64,000 nt of DNA, taken from the NCBI GenBank assembly GCA_900169235.1, contig FWCC01000240.1, forward strand, positions 57,393 through 121,392, given 5' to 3'. Made by a program: the position numbers and the translations under genes. This stretch comes from Zarea fungicola. Lineage: Eukaryota; Ascomycota; Sordariomycetes; Hypocreales; Cordycipitaceae. Under the pieces are notes generated by a model. That model made no database searches and was not told where the DNA came from. It was given only the letters and a program-made list of their open reading frames with translations. Shown here piece by piece: positions 1 to 11,480 of this stretch. Position 1 is the first letter of the stretch. The number at the start of each line of letters is the position of its first letter.

Positions 1-144
1 GCCGACCACACCCGCTCCGTCACCCTGCCCATCGTCGACAAAGCTCCCTGCAGCTGGGATACTCGCATCTGGTCCACTGCGCGACGGCGCAACCTGTCGC
101 TATACAACTCGACCGCGACAGTCCACATGATAGCACATCAATGA
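1..144 (+). CDS. Possible 3' end of an unidentified gene
   Basis: An open frame enters from the left edge and stops with TGA at 142-144, giving 47 residues. It is GC-rich, like real genes here. The opposite strand is also open from an ATG at about 128 towards the left edge, so a divergent gene start is an equally good reading. I recognise no domain in either. Only about 110 bases separate this stop from the phospholipase start at 255, which is tight for a fungal promoter, so this stretch may simply be upstream sequence. Confidence 0.2.
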   Translation, partial: ADHTRSVTLPIVDKAPCSWDTRIWSTARRRNLSLYNSTATVHMIAHQ

Positions 145-254
145 CACACTCGCCTGTGAGCTAATCTAGCCCGGCGCGCGCGGAAAAGAAATCTTCAATC
201 TGGCTCGTTCTCGGCCTTGGCTTCTTGCCTTGTCTATACACCACCACATTCGAG

Positions 255-2471
255 ATGAAGTCTCCTACAAGCTCGCTTTGGGCCACGCTGGCTGCCTCGT
301 CTCTGGTCCATGGCACTTCACTTGCCGACGTCAAGCACATTGTCCTCTTCATGCAAGAGAATCGTTCTTTTGATCACGTATGCCAGGCAAGATCTTGTCA
401 GACAGAAAACTGCTGATGACCGTACAGTACTATGGAACCATGGCTGGTGTCCGCGGCTTTGGCGACCCAAACCTCCAGGTCAATCCCGATGGCTTTTCCA
501 TATTTGAGCAGTAAGTAAGAAAAGGAAGAACCCCAATGGTACACGTCTTGTTAACACCTAGCCTAGACAAATGAATCGCCCCCGAAACGGCACACACACC
601 CTCAAACCCTGGCACATCAACTACCTCGGCGGCGAGTGGATCGACGCAACACAATGCATGGGCGGCGGCGACAATGGCTGGGACGCCATGCACAAGGCCT
701 ACAACAACGGCCTCGGCAACAAGTGGACGCAGGCAGAGACCTTTGGCGTCGACGACGGCGGCTATGCCATGGGCTACTACAAACGCCAAGATTTACCAAC
801 TCTTTGGGACATTGTCGAGGGCTGGACCCTCCTTGATATGAATGCCCAGAGTCTTCTTGCCGCCACCGATCCCAATCGCATCATTTGGATGAGCGGCTCA
901 GTCAATATTCCCGGATCGCCCACGAATCCCGATGGCGAGGGTGGACTGATTCTCGACAATGCAGCAACACCAGGTACTCTACACCATCTTTCCACTGCGA
1001 CCCGCTAGATGATGACTGACATATGCAGGCTGCGAAAAACCACACATCAACTGCTTCCCCTTTGTTTGGAAGACCTTCCCCGAGGAACTCGAGGATGCCG
1101 GCATATCATGGCAGGTCTGGCAAGACTATGACAATTTTGAAGACAACATGCTTGCCTACTTTGAGCAGTATCAAAAGGCTGCCAATGGCTCGGCTCTTCG
1201 CGAAAAGGGCAATTCGTACCCTGGATTGGATGAATTCTACAAGGCTGCCAAAGCTGGGACACTACCCCAGGTCAGCTTCGTTATTGGCCCTCAGGAATTG
1301 GCCGAGCACCCGCCCAACATGCCCATTGATGGTGCCTGGCTGCAGAAGCAGGTTGTAGAGGCCATTACAAGTAGTCCCGCATACAACGAGACTGTTCTCA
1401 TCATCAGCTACGATGGTAAGTCATTATAATCATTTGATGGCGGTCTGATGGTATTGACACAATGCAGAACAAGGAGGCTGGATGGATCACGTTGTCCCAC
1501 GGGTTCCCCCCAAGGGCACGCCGGGCGAGTGGATCAACGTGACCATGCTCGGCGGCGAGCATCCTGTTGGTCCTGGACCTCGCGTGCCACGATACATTAT
1601 CTCGCCGTGGACACGAGGCGGCCATGTATTCACGGAGCCGGCAGATCACACGTCGGATATCATGTTTCTCGAGGCGTGGGCCAAGGCACGGGGATACAAT
1701 GTCAAGACACCCAACATAACGCCGTGGAGACGGGCACACATGTCGAACCTAGTCAATGCGTTTGACTTTAGTCAGGTATGCATACAGTGAAGAGATTCCG
1801 CCATGAGACAACAGTCACTGAAAAGTTGGACGCGACTAACTGGTCAGGCCGACTACACTGTGCCGCCGATTGCCTCTGTGCGGGCGCCCGAGACGGACGA
1901 CGACAAGCCTTTCTGGGGCGACCCGACGCTGGGCTCCATGCAGGGTCCGTGGGTTGGGCCGGCCAAGTGTCTGCAAGGGCACTTTGAAAACAGACCACCC
2001 ATCCCGTACGGGCCGGCGAATGCGAAGCAGGACATGGCCTCGCTGGTCGAGGAGGGCTTCAAGAGCCTGCGCGGGCTGCTGACGGAAGGGCGCTACGTGG
2101 TGTTTGAGAGCGGCGGCAAGGCGCTGACCAACGTGAATGGCAAAGACGTCGGGCTGTCGTCGGCGGCGCGGGCCAAGCACGACGCGATTGAGCAGCGGTG
2201 GATTCTGCACGGTCTGGCCGACTATGGGCAGGAGTTTTACCTGCAGTCGGCCATGGACAAGAAGTACATTTCGTCGGATGGCAAGATGACGACGGTGCAG
2301 TCTGGGGCGCAGGCTTTTACGATTGATTACTTTGCCGACGACAAGGTGTATACTTTGACCCCTTTTACGAAGAAACCCGGGAGGATGGCAAAAGGAAGCG
2401 GGAAGCGGGATCTGAGCTGGAGTACGGGGGGTACCAAGTTTTCTGCGTTTAGTGTGTCGTATCGGACGTGA
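255..2471 (+). CDS. Secreted phospholipase C (phosphoesterase family), paralogue A
   Basis: Predicted to cleave phospholipid head groups outside the cell. Six exons: 255-377, 428-510, 567-973, 1029-1415, 1468-1775, 1848-2471, giving about 643 residues, normal for fungal non-haemolytic-type phospholipase C. The ATG at 255 starts a hydrophobic signal-like segment ending near residue 20. Family motifs seen are MQENRSFDHYYGTM near the start (ENR..DH metal/catalytic block), GPQELAEHPP, YDEQGGWMDHV and the ADHTSDIMFLE block. The C-terminal 200 residues form the extra beta-rich domain usual in these enzymes. Every junction is a consensus GT..AG and keeps frame. A clear relative lies at 39732-41766 on the other strand; this copy has six exons against three there. 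Phosphate or lipid nutrition and host interaction are the usual roles in the family; the substrate here is not shown. Confidence 0.9.
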
Positions 2472-4485
2472 TGCGGCAGATGGCTACGGAGAATAGCGAG
2501 CATGTATTATTTGTATACCTAAATTATGTTTACATTTTACATTTTTCTTTCTATAATTCTTTTTCACTATTATGGTCATCATGAAGAGGGATCTGTACTG
2601 TATGGTCAGAGCACCGTATACCGTCCCTCATACGGAATACACAGACTCGAGTCGAGTTGATTCATTCAGAGGCTGTGCTGGGAGGGTGCTTGAGAGGGTG
2701 CTGGTTGGGCATCAGATTGTCGTTATCAAAAGTGATGCTGGTGGCGAGTAATGGACAAGGTGGTGTGCTTCTTTATCATGCCCGGCTGTGACATTGGCGT
2801 CCTTGTAATTATTCTTATCAGTGATGTGAAGGAGGCGGCGTCTGGACTCGTTATCATTAAGGCGTCGTGTCGTGTGACTTGTTTGCTGTATGGTAGTGCT
2901 GTCATTGGACAGTACGGAGTAGAACCAGGGCTGATGCCAAAAATGAACGAACTGGATGATGCATCTCTTTATTTTGCCAGCGAATGAAGCAGCCGTGATT
3001 GCCGATGTTTTAAATTGGCAATGGTCGTGGTTGTCGACGCTTTTGTTGATCAAGGATTGACAAAAGTTGGTGGTGTAAAAGAGTTGGTGACCAACCCTCC
3101 GGGTCTGCTTGGGGGTTGGTGATGGCGCCCAATCACAGACGGAACCGCGCTGGGGATGGTGGTGGACAGTGGACGCTAGGCGTCGGTGCGCGCTGGCCGC
3201 CACGTTGTTCAGCTAGAGGTGTGGGGGACGGTTATATTTTTTTAAGTGAGACAGTTTTACCATACGGAGGACCATGACCGGCCGGTTGAAGATTATTTCT
3301 TGTTGGACTCGGCTGTATTTGGAAATCCGGGGAGCGAGGCACGCGACAGCCTTGATCTTGATGTGCCATGTCTTGCATTCTTGTACCCGGTACAACGACC
3401 AGTCTTGGCTGGGGGTATTGTACCTGATTTCCGGCTACCTACCTAATGGGTAGTAAGTAGCGATATCCGGCCCCGTCGGTACCCGTAACCCGAACTTTAT
3501 TGGCAGTTGCATGTACCGGTACCTGTCTGCAAGACTGGGGAAGGCCAGAAGGCTAGACGGCTAGAAGGGTACTAGAAGGAGGTAGATCTTGGCAATACTG
3601 GGGATTTTGACAGTAAAAAAATATTCCAATCAATTTATTTTCATCTTGATTGCCCTTTTGCCCACCGAGAAGCCGACATGTGCTCACGCCCACGACATGG
3701 GTTGGGTAGTACGGAGCATGCACCTCCGTCTCATGCCTCAATACCTAGCAAGTCGGGGCCACAAGCCAAGTGTCTTGACACGCTTTAATTTGAAGAAGAA
3801 GACTTGATTTGGATATTTAACCCCTATTTGCTGACACTTTAGTTTGCCCTCGGTGTCCAACACACCGAATTCATCGTCGTGGCTCCAGCACATCTGTGAC
3901 AGACTAGCAGTAATGAGTAATCGGTACGGTATATACTGGCATGTAATAACAGCCGCCCCTACGCCACACGAGACGATATGCCGGACATGTTGCCTGCGGC
4001 AATCCATCAAGTGAATAAAGTAATAGATTAATAAAATGACAACTTGACATGGTCACCCGCATCACGCTAATTTTTGAGGCGAGCGGGCGTTGGCGTGGCA
4101 GGGCCTGTATCGTTAAGCATTTACCACCTCGAGGTTAGTTACTAGTTAGTTACTAGTTAGTTACCTAGTACTTATTAGTTACTAGGTACCCAAGGCTAGT
4201 AGGTTATAGTTCGCTTGTCAATTCTCCCCCGCTTTCTTCTTCTTCAGACTATCCCGTCTGCCGAAGCTTCTACTCCGACCTTATCTTTCCCCAGTCTTAT
4301 CCCCAACCCTGCATCCCCTGCTCTGCAAGATACAGAAATGCATCATTGAAATCCCTGCGCTCCCTGCGGGCGTTGCGTTTGTGCTTGTCTCACCAACCAC
4401 GACTCCAACAACTCCAACCACGGCAAACCGCACACAACATACATTATACGACACAGCACAGTCCAGCACAGTGCACACACACACC
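2472..4485. other. Intergenic region, phospholipase C to Zn2Cys6 regulator
   Basis: Two kilobases with no convincing gene. It should hold the phospholipase 3' UTR and the long promoter and leader of the regulator. Short ACC/GGTACC-rich palindromic patches occur at about 3400-3530, and an 11-base tandem repeat at 4135-4168. The last 200 bases upstream of 4486 are C/A-rich, typical of a fungal leader. Confidence 0.6.
4135..4168. repeat. Short tandem repeat, 11-base unit
   Basis: Two exact copies of TTAGTTACTAG followed by a third carrying one inserted base. Further imperfect TTAGTTACTAG-like sequence continues to about 4185. It lies about 320 bases upstream of the Zn2Cys6 regulator start. Confidence 0.85.
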
Positions 4486-6333
4486 ATGAGGGCCATGCCC
4501 ATCATCCGCAGCAGGACAGGCTGCTTCACCTGTCGCCGTCGCAAGAAGAAGTGCAACGAGGAAAAGCCCCTCTGCAGCGGCTGTCGTCGCAATCATCTCG
4601 AGTGCACATGGCCTACCGAGACCAGCAACACCCTGCAGTCGGCCTCCCGCGCAAAGGGCACCGTCTCCAAACCCGCCGCCCATGTCTCCGCCACCAACCG
4701 GCAGCGCACAGTCTCCCTCACCGAGATCCCCCCGGACATGTTGACGACGCAGCAGCAGCAGCAACAGCAGCAACTCAACCACGATCCCTCCGCCGCCCGA
4801 CATCGCACCCATTCCTACTCATCTTCAGAAAGCAACCATGACTTGCTTCTCGACACCGAAATGCCCATGGCCCCCACCCCAGCCGCCGACACCATCCGCT
4901 CCCCGGTACAAGCGCCAGTCTCGCCCGTGTCGCCTGCCCTGTCGCAAGTATCGCCCATCATCCCGCAAACCACCACCGTCGCCAACACCTACACCACCGC
5001 CGATACCTACACCGCCGCCGACGCCTACACCACCGCCAATGACACCGTCCAGCCCAACCCCTCCAACGCCCTCACCGTCGCCACCACCAACATGATGAAC
5101 CTCGCCGACCCCTCCATCTACACAATCTCCACCCCCATCAGTCTGCTCCCCAACCAGGGCCTCGAGTCCGCCGACCTCATGAGCTACTACCTCACCCGCA
5201 CCGCCAACAGCATGGGCAACGGCTCCACCGACGTCAACCCCTTCATCGCCAAGCTCGTCCCTCTCGCCTTCTCCAACCCCCTCGTCCTCCAGCTCCTGCT
5301 CGCCCAGAGCGCCTCCCATCGCCAGTCCGCCGAGTCCAACGCCATTGGCACCGAGGTCGCCCAAGTCTACTACGCCGACTCCCTGCGCATGTTTCGAAAC
5401 GTCGTCGCCGAATACGTCGCTGGAAAGGAGGAAAACACTCTCGCTCTCACCGTCGGCAGCCTGATCCTCTCCCTCACCGAGGTCGCCCGCGGCGATGTCC
5501 ACGGCACCATCTTTGACCACTTGCGCGCCTCCGAGTCCATGCTCAATCTGCTGCTCACCCGCCCAAAGTCGGAGATCCCCGACGACCTGCCCGATTTCCT
5601 CGTCGAGTTTGCCATCCACATGACCGTCACCAGCATGATGTCCACCGACCCCAAGCGCGCGCCTCCCGAGCTCAGCCCCACCATTCAGGGCCTCGCCCGC
5701 CGTCTCATTGCCAAGGGCTACGTCGGCCAGCTCTCTGGCTGCTGGCTCGAGCTGCTCCTCCTCATCCCCCAAGTCTTTCACCTCGGCCACCGCATGATGG
5801 CCGGCCACACCCACACCGGCAGCCGACCCGTGCCCCACCAGCCCGACGACATCATCACCTTTGGCCTCCTCCAGTCCCAGATTATGGCCTATTTCCCTGA
5901 TCCCAGCGTCAACCCCTACTCTCGGCTAGCCGGTCTCGTCTTCAAGCAGGGCGTTCTCCTCTACCTCTGGAGTATCCTCGGCACCACCACCCACGGGGAA
6001 AACGGAGCCGCCAGCAACACGGCCCACGTCAACCTCATGGCCAGCGCCGTCGCCGAGACCCTGGCCCTCCTCGCCCAGTTCCCTGCCACTCTGCGCATCA
6101 ATACCAGTCTCTGCTGGCCCCTCACCGTCATTGGCTGCTGCACCACCGACCGCAACGTCCAGCAGGTCCTCCGCGAGCGCCTCCAAACCATGCACACCAC
6201 CATTGGCTTGGGGAATATGAAGGAGACGCTGATTCTGCTCGAGCATATTTGGGAAAAGCCCCCGGCCGATGTCAGTCCCTGGAAGCTGTCCGAGGTTATG
6301 CAACAACACCAAGTTTGGATTTCATTTGCGTGA
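4486..6333 (+). CDS. Zn2Cys6 fungal transcription factor
   Basis: Nuclear DNA-binding regulator of 615 residues with no intron. The start is the ATG at 4486 (context CACCATG); the frame is open upstream but has no other ATG. The binuclear zinc cluster is at residues 13-40: C-x2-C-x6-C-x6-C-x2-C-x6-C, with the basic run RRRKKK between the second and third cysteines. A linker with eight glutamines (4750-4773) and a low-complexity (T/A)YT(T/A)AD repeat follows. The remaining 400 residues are helical and look like the Fungal_trans_2 regulatory domain (acyl/sterol-type regulators). It is divergent from no obvious biosynthetic cluster; the nearest gene, the aldehyde dehydrogenase, is convergent and ends 57 bases away. 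Target genes cannot be inferred. Confidence 0.9.
   Translation: MRAMPIIRSRTGCFTCRRRKKKCNEEKPLCSGCRRNHLECTWPTETSNTLQSASRAKGTVSKPAAHVSATNRQRTVSLTEIPPDMLTTQQQQQQQQLNHDPSAARHRTHSYSSSESNHDLLLDTEMPMAPTPAADTIRSPVQAPVSPVSPALSQVSPIIPQTTTVANTYTTADTYTAADAYTTANDTVQPNPSNALTVATTNMMNLADPSIYTISTPISLLPNQGLESADLMSYYLTRTANSMGNGSTDVNPFIAKLVPLAFSNPLVLQLLLAQSASHRQSAESNAIGTEVAQVYYADSLRMFRNVVAEYVAGKEENTLALTVGSLILSLTEVARGDVHGTIFDHLRASESMLNLLLTRPKSEIPDDLPDFLVEFAIHMTVTSMMSTDPKRAPPELSPTIQGLARRLIAKGYVGQLSGCWLELLLLIPQVFHLGHRMMAGHTHTGSRPVPHQPDDIITFGLLQSQIMAYFPDPSVNPYSRLAGLVFKQGVLLYLWSILGTTTHGENGAASNTAHVNLMASAVAETLALLAQFPATLRINTSLCWPLTVIGCCTTDRNVQQVLRERLQTMHTTIGLGNMKETLILLEHIWEKPPADVSPWKLSEVMQQHQVWISFA
4750..4773 (+). repeat. 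CAG/CAA run encoding eight glutamines
   Basis: Codons CAG and CAA alternate irregularly in the linker after the zinc cluster of the transcription factor. Such runs are length-variable in many fungi. Confidence 0.9.
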
Positions 6334-6390
6334 GAAGGAAATTGTATTATATCGAGAAATCTGGACCTATCAACTTGCACACAGGATGAC

Positions 6391-8032
6391 CTAACCATGG
6401 GTCAGTCGGGTATGGTGGCTCCGAAGCTTCACAAACGCGTCAAACCCACGCGGCCCCAGCGTACACCCCAGTCCCGAGTTCTTCCACCCAACCCACGCGA
6501 GATCCTAATCACAGGTCAGCTTCAGTATGACAACTACATGGATAATACGTACCGGGTTCGGGCAGTCGGCCCGGTTGACAAACAGCGTGCCCGCCTCCAC
6601 CTCCTCGCCAATCTCCTCGCCACGCGCCACGTCCTTGGTCCAGATGCTCGCCGTCAAGCCATAGTCGCTGTCGTTCATGAGGGCAACCGCCTCTTCATCG
6701 CTCTGCACCTTCATGACGGGAATAATCGGACCAAACGTCTCCTCCATCATGACGGTCATGCTGTGGTTGACATTGGTAAGGAGGCGCGGCGCCACGTAGC
6801 TACCCGTCGATGGCAGGTTCTGAAAGCTGGCGTTGGCAGGAGTGGCGTCGACGGCGCCTTTGCTGAGCGCATCGTCGACCTGCGCCGTAATGGCCTTGAC
6901 GGCCGCGGACGAAATGACGGGCCCAACCGATGTCGCCTTGTCGGCAGGGTCGCCCAGCGTATATCTAGATGAAATTAGTTTTGAGAACGTTTGAACAGAA
7001 ATACACTCGACGAAAACGGTTAACAGAAACACTCGACATACCCTGCCAGCTCCTTTTGCAATTCAGCGACAAACGCATCGTGCACATCCGCATGCACATA
7101 CACCCGCTCCAGCGCGCAGCAGCTCTGGCCCGAGTTGAAGACGGCGCCGTCCACAATGTTGGCCGCCGTCCACTTGAGGTCCGCGTCGGCCCGCACATAG
7201 GCCGGGTCGTTGCCGCCCAGCTCCAGGTTCACGCCCACGACGCGCCCGGCGGTGGCCTCCTTCATGGCGAGACCGCCCGCCGTCGAGCCCGTAAAGCACA
7301 CCTGCTGGACGCTCGGGTGCTGCGCCGCCAGCTTGACGGCGTCGAGGCTGCCGGTGTGGAGAACCTGGAAGACTCCCGCGGGGAGGCCGGCCTGGGCAAA
7401 GGCCTCGGCGAAGCGGTCGGCGACGAGGGGCGTCTGGGGGGAGGGTTTGAGGATGACGGGACATCCGGCGAGGAGGGCGGGGACAATGGTGTTGATGGTG
7501 ATGAGATATGGAAACTGCAGTCATCAGAATTGAAATCGTAAATATAGTAATGAACTGCATCAATGTACAGAAATATCCATGTACAAATTACATGTCATCC
7601 AACTACATCAAAGAGCCATCCAGTGCAGGTACTCACATTCCAAGCCGACACAATCAGCACCGGCCCAACCGGCTCGAGGCTCGTCCACCGCTTAAACCCC
7701 TCCTCCGCCTGCCCCGGCAGATCCGCCAGCGCCTGCTCGGCGATGCTCATCATGTAGTCGGCGCGTTTTCGCATCGTGTCAATCTCGCCGCCCGCCGACG
7801 CAATCGGCCTCCCCATCTGCGCCGTGAGCTCCCCGACGAGCGTCTCCTTGAGACCCTTGATGATATCCAGCGCCGCGACGACCCATTGCGTGCGCTGCGC
7901 GAGGGTGGTCTTCTTGTACGTCTTGAAAGCCGCGGCGGCGGTGTCGATGAGCGCCGTGGTCTCGGCGGCCGAGTGCCCTGGGTGGGTGAAGATGGTGGCG
8001 CCCGTCGAGGGGGAGATTGTTTGGATGGACAT
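6391..8032 (-). CDS. NAD(P)-dependent aldehyde dehydrogenase
   Basis: Oxidises an aldehyde to an acid. Four exons on the minus strand: 8032-7637, 7514-7042, 6964-6553 and 6504-6391, giving about 464 residues, the usual core length. Motifs seen: LELGGND (general-base Glu), FNSGQSCCALERV (catalytic Cys), ETFGPIIPVM and the C-terminal WVGWKNSGLGCTLGPRGFD. The last block differs from the standard PFGG.K.SG(F/Y/H)G motif and points to a less studied clade rather than the classical succinate-semialdehyde or betaine-aldehyde enzymes. All three introns (122, 77 and 48 bases) have GT..AG ends and restore the frame. The start ATG has no in-frame ATG upstream nearby. Substrate unknown. Confidence 0.88.
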
Positions 8033-9989
8033 GCTGTGATGTTTTGTTATGAATAAATTAAAGAAAAGGTATATGAAAAAAAAATACAGGGATGGGTTTG
8101 GAGGGAAATGAATTTGAGGAAGGAATGTTGGTATATAATGGGTTACACCGGCGCACCGCGATGCCGCGAGCCGCCCGCCCCGGACGAACCCCACGGCGGC
8201 GAGTCGGTGTTCCACCTCGCGGGCCGCGGTCACCAGCCATCAACTATTGGTCTGACCGGGCATGCGGCTCTTTGGCGATTACAGAGATAAGGCGAACCTT
8301 GCCCCAGAATTTCCCCTCAATTACTGGGAAGGAGAAGACTGGGGATGGTCCAGTCTTGCTCACCAGTCTTACTAGAGTTTGCTCAACTGATAACATAACA
8401 GAAACCCGTGCGGCCGAAATCGGCGGGAAAAACACAGCAACAGGCTAGTTAATCAATCGAATACTTTGAAAGGATATTTTTAGGTTTGCAGCCGTACACC
8501 CGGTCTACGCTTAGTTAGTTTCCGCCGGCCTGCAGTCCTCCGATACCACTCCTTTGTAAAGGAAACCAGAGCTGGAAATGCCCTGTACCTTTGACCATGT
8601 TCTCGTTACACACTGGCATGCTGTATTGCTATTCTACCTCTACTATCATTAACAGATCTTTGAATGCCCAGAAGCTTCTTCATAGCTATACTATAGGCCT
8701 TTGGCCACTTTCTCCTCTCTGTCTATATCTATCTTCTTTTTAGAAATTGAAAAGGATTTTAACTGGAAAATTGGTGGTGAATGACACTCACAGTGGGGGA
8801 CAAAAGACGTGCACAAAAATACATCGTACTATCTCTATATCGTCGATCAACATGGTAGCTTGCATCCACCCTTTTCTTGTACAAAATGCAGAATTGCTTG
8901 ATTTAATATAAATAAGAGATAAGATATTGGTTATTGAGTTGAAAATTACTTTTTAATATTTTGTAATACCTCTTAGGCTTAATACTGGCCTGGAGGCCGG
9001 CGTGCATTGAATCCACTAACTGATTAGAGCTTTGTTTTGATGTTATTCCTAGCAGTAACGGTAGCCTCCAAGTCGTTGTAAAGCCTTGTTTCACTTTGTC
9101 GTTTCTGTAAATTCTGGATGTCGTGTTGCCATCATTTATTTAAACATTTTCTATCTGTTTCCTGGGTGAATGTATCACTGGGTTGAACAATTGCTGAAAG
9201 CGCTTCTCGAAGGCAATTGAGTACACGACCCAGCGGTGGGATTTGGTTGTTCACAAGCCTGAAGATGTGCAGGCAGTCGTACAGACTCCCTACAAATGCT
9301 CTCGTAATACTAAGTACATGGCTATTATCGTGCCTGCCTCTTGAAATATATTTTAAGTATCCTATATTTTCCTTTATTTACTTTACGTTTTCAAGGAGAA
9401 AACGAATTAGAAACATGCAGCCACGCTTTGCGGCGCCAGCTCCCCCAAACTGATTGGTTGAGCTAAGGACACCGGCGCACCCGCCAAGCTGTTCACGTTG
9501 GCTTGCACCTTGAACGCATGCATGCATTCCACCAAACCCCTGCATATTTCAAGCGGTTACCAGAGATAATGAACACAGGCTAAGGGTATGGCAACTACCA
9601 TCCAAGATTGAGAAAAGCCATTCTTCGCGTGTAATGGACTGAGTAAACCTGTTTACAAGTTTTGCTTCATGTCTATATACTTTCTGGAAACTGCAAACGT
9701 ATTTTGCCCTTCATCTTGCCTTCTTGGACTCGGAACTTGGTTGCTATAATAGTGTAGAATATTCCCGAGGCCGGTTCTGGTGCGCCTCATGCATCAGGTT
9801 CGCGACGGGGCAAGCGACGTAGCAGTCGGCGGCTATGTCGACCCTCTCCGCGTCGTTGTCTCGTCTCCCAGCTAGGATGAACTAATACATCATTCCCGCC
9901 TCCCTGTCCTGAGTCTCGTTTCTACAGCACGAAGGAAAACATCTTTTCCAAGTTTCTGCGCCACTAAAGAGTCGAGGAGGAAGAAAACC
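8033..9989. other. Intergenic region upstream of the aldehyde dehydrogenase and PNP gene
   Basis: Two divergent promoters probably share this 1.9 kb. The segment from about 8440 to 9450 is AT-rich with many stops in every frame. I see no gene, RNA or repeat that I can support. Confidence 0.5.
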
Positions 9990-11355
9990 ATGTCATCGAA
10001 ATGCCTTGATCATGCTGCCTACAAGGTGGGCTGGGTTTGCCCCCTCGAGATAGATTGTGTTGCTGCCCTGAACATGCTGGACGAGGTTCACGAACGACTG
10101 CCGCAGAGGGCAGCAGACTCCAACATCTACACGCTTGGCAGCATCAACAACCACAACATTGCCGTCACAGGCCTCCCTCTGGCCGGGAACCTTGCTGCCG
10201 CCGCGGTGGCCACCCAGATGCGAATGACCTTTCCCAACATAAAGTATGTTCTGCTAGTGGGCACCGGCGGCGGCGTACCGCGAAGGACGGAAAACGGAAT
10301 GATTCGGCTTGGGCATGTGGTGGTCAGCAAGCCGACGGGCACGCACTCGGGGGCCGTCCAATACGACCACGGAAAGGCGCGCGATGGCCAGTTTGAGCGC
10401 ACAGGCTGCCTCGCGCCGGCGCCGGCCGTTCTTCTCGGCGCGGCACAGGCTCTGGCGGTCCATCGAGAAAGATCAGATCACGACCCCGTCTGGCACGACG
10501 TAAAGAGAACGCAGAAGCATGCGAGAGCCGCTCGAAAGTTTGCATTCCCAGGGGTCGCAAACGATCATCTCTTCCCCCAACAATATGCCCACCGCCGGCC
10601 AGAACAGCTCTGTTCCGCGGCTGGATGTGATCTAGAGCAGCAGATTCCGAGGACGGCTGACGAAATGGACGACTCGTTTGTCGTGGTTCACCGAGGTACC
10701 ATCGGGTCAGGGGAGCTCCTACTTCGGGATGCCGCCTTACGGGACCGTTTAGCTGATCAGGATGATATTATTTGTTTCGAGATGGAAGCTGCAGGAGTGC
10801 TAAACGCCATCTCTAGCCTGGTCATCCGTGGCATCTCCAACTATTGTGATTCCCACAAAAACGACCAATGGCGTGGCTATGCTGCCGCCGTCGCGGCCGC
10901 GTATGCAAGACAGATATTTTTCCATTTGCCAAGAGAGAGCTGGACGTAAGTTACCGAACCCAGAACGATAGACCAATGGCTCATGATTGTACAGCACGAT
11001 AAATATGCGGCAACATACATTCCTTAATTCCCCGTTGTCAACGTTCTCCGACTCATTTGACCAGATCTGGCACGGCAGCGACGGCGAAAGCATCAAGAAA
11101 CTTGAAGGCCGCACAGATGTAGTTGAATCAGCTATAGTATCACACGATTCAGCTGTAATTGCATCTCCATCCGGGGAGAAGACTGTTCGAGTGTGGCCTA
11201 CGAGCACAGGCGAGTGCATAAAGACCCTGGACGGGTACCAGGGCCAACCGTGTCCTGCTCACATGATTCGCCCCTCCTCGTGTCCTCCGCACTACTCGTC
11301 GAAGAGAATTGCTCATCTATCTGGATCTAGCGAGGACGTACCGGCAATTGTATAA
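9990..11355 (+). CDS. Truncated NLR-like protein: PNP_UDP domain plus residual WD40
   Basis: Two exons, 9990-10945 and 10995-11355 (intron GTAAGT..ACAG), giving about 438 residues. The first 315 residues form a purine/uridine phosphorylase-type domain like those at the N-terminus of fungal NACHT-WD40 or NACHT-ankyrin proteins. Visible blocks are KVGWVCPLEID, VLLVGTGGGVP, ICFEMEAAGV (nucleoside-site Glu-Met-Glu) and GISNYCDSHKND. A NACHT domain should follow, but after the intron the protein goes straight into a short linker and one WD40 unit (SHDSAVIAS..KTVRVW..TGECIKTLDG). It then drifts out of frame and stops. The central ATPase and most of the propeller are therefore missing. It could be a decaying NLR or a short expressed derivative. 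The phosphorylase part shows no stop or shift. Confidence 0.75.
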
Positions 11356-11480
11356 AAACGCTCGAGGGACACGGTGACGGCATTTTCTCGGTGATGTTCT
11401 CGACTGATTCGACTCTAGTCGTGTTAGTCCGCGTGGACTTTGTAGAGGGCCTCTGGCGTCCCGAGACGGCGATTGACTAG
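11247..11480 (+). pseudogene. Decayed WD40 repeats, relic of the NLR propeller
   Basis: Read in the frame starting at 11247, the sequence encodes a WD40-like stretch (SCSHDSPLLVSS..SIW), an in-frame TAG, then CIKTLEGHGDGIFSVMFS, the start of a further repeat. This frame is shifted relative to the intact repeat just upstream, so at least one frameshift near 11240 and one nonsense change separate the pieces. A last WD-like scrap (VIVSWDP) lies near 11550. Confidence 0.65.

Noticed and set aside
4825..5838. Minus-strand open frame of 337 codons under the Zn2Cys6 regulator
   Set aside because: Gly/Val/Asp-rich mirror of GC-rich codons; the plus strand encodes a recognised domain.
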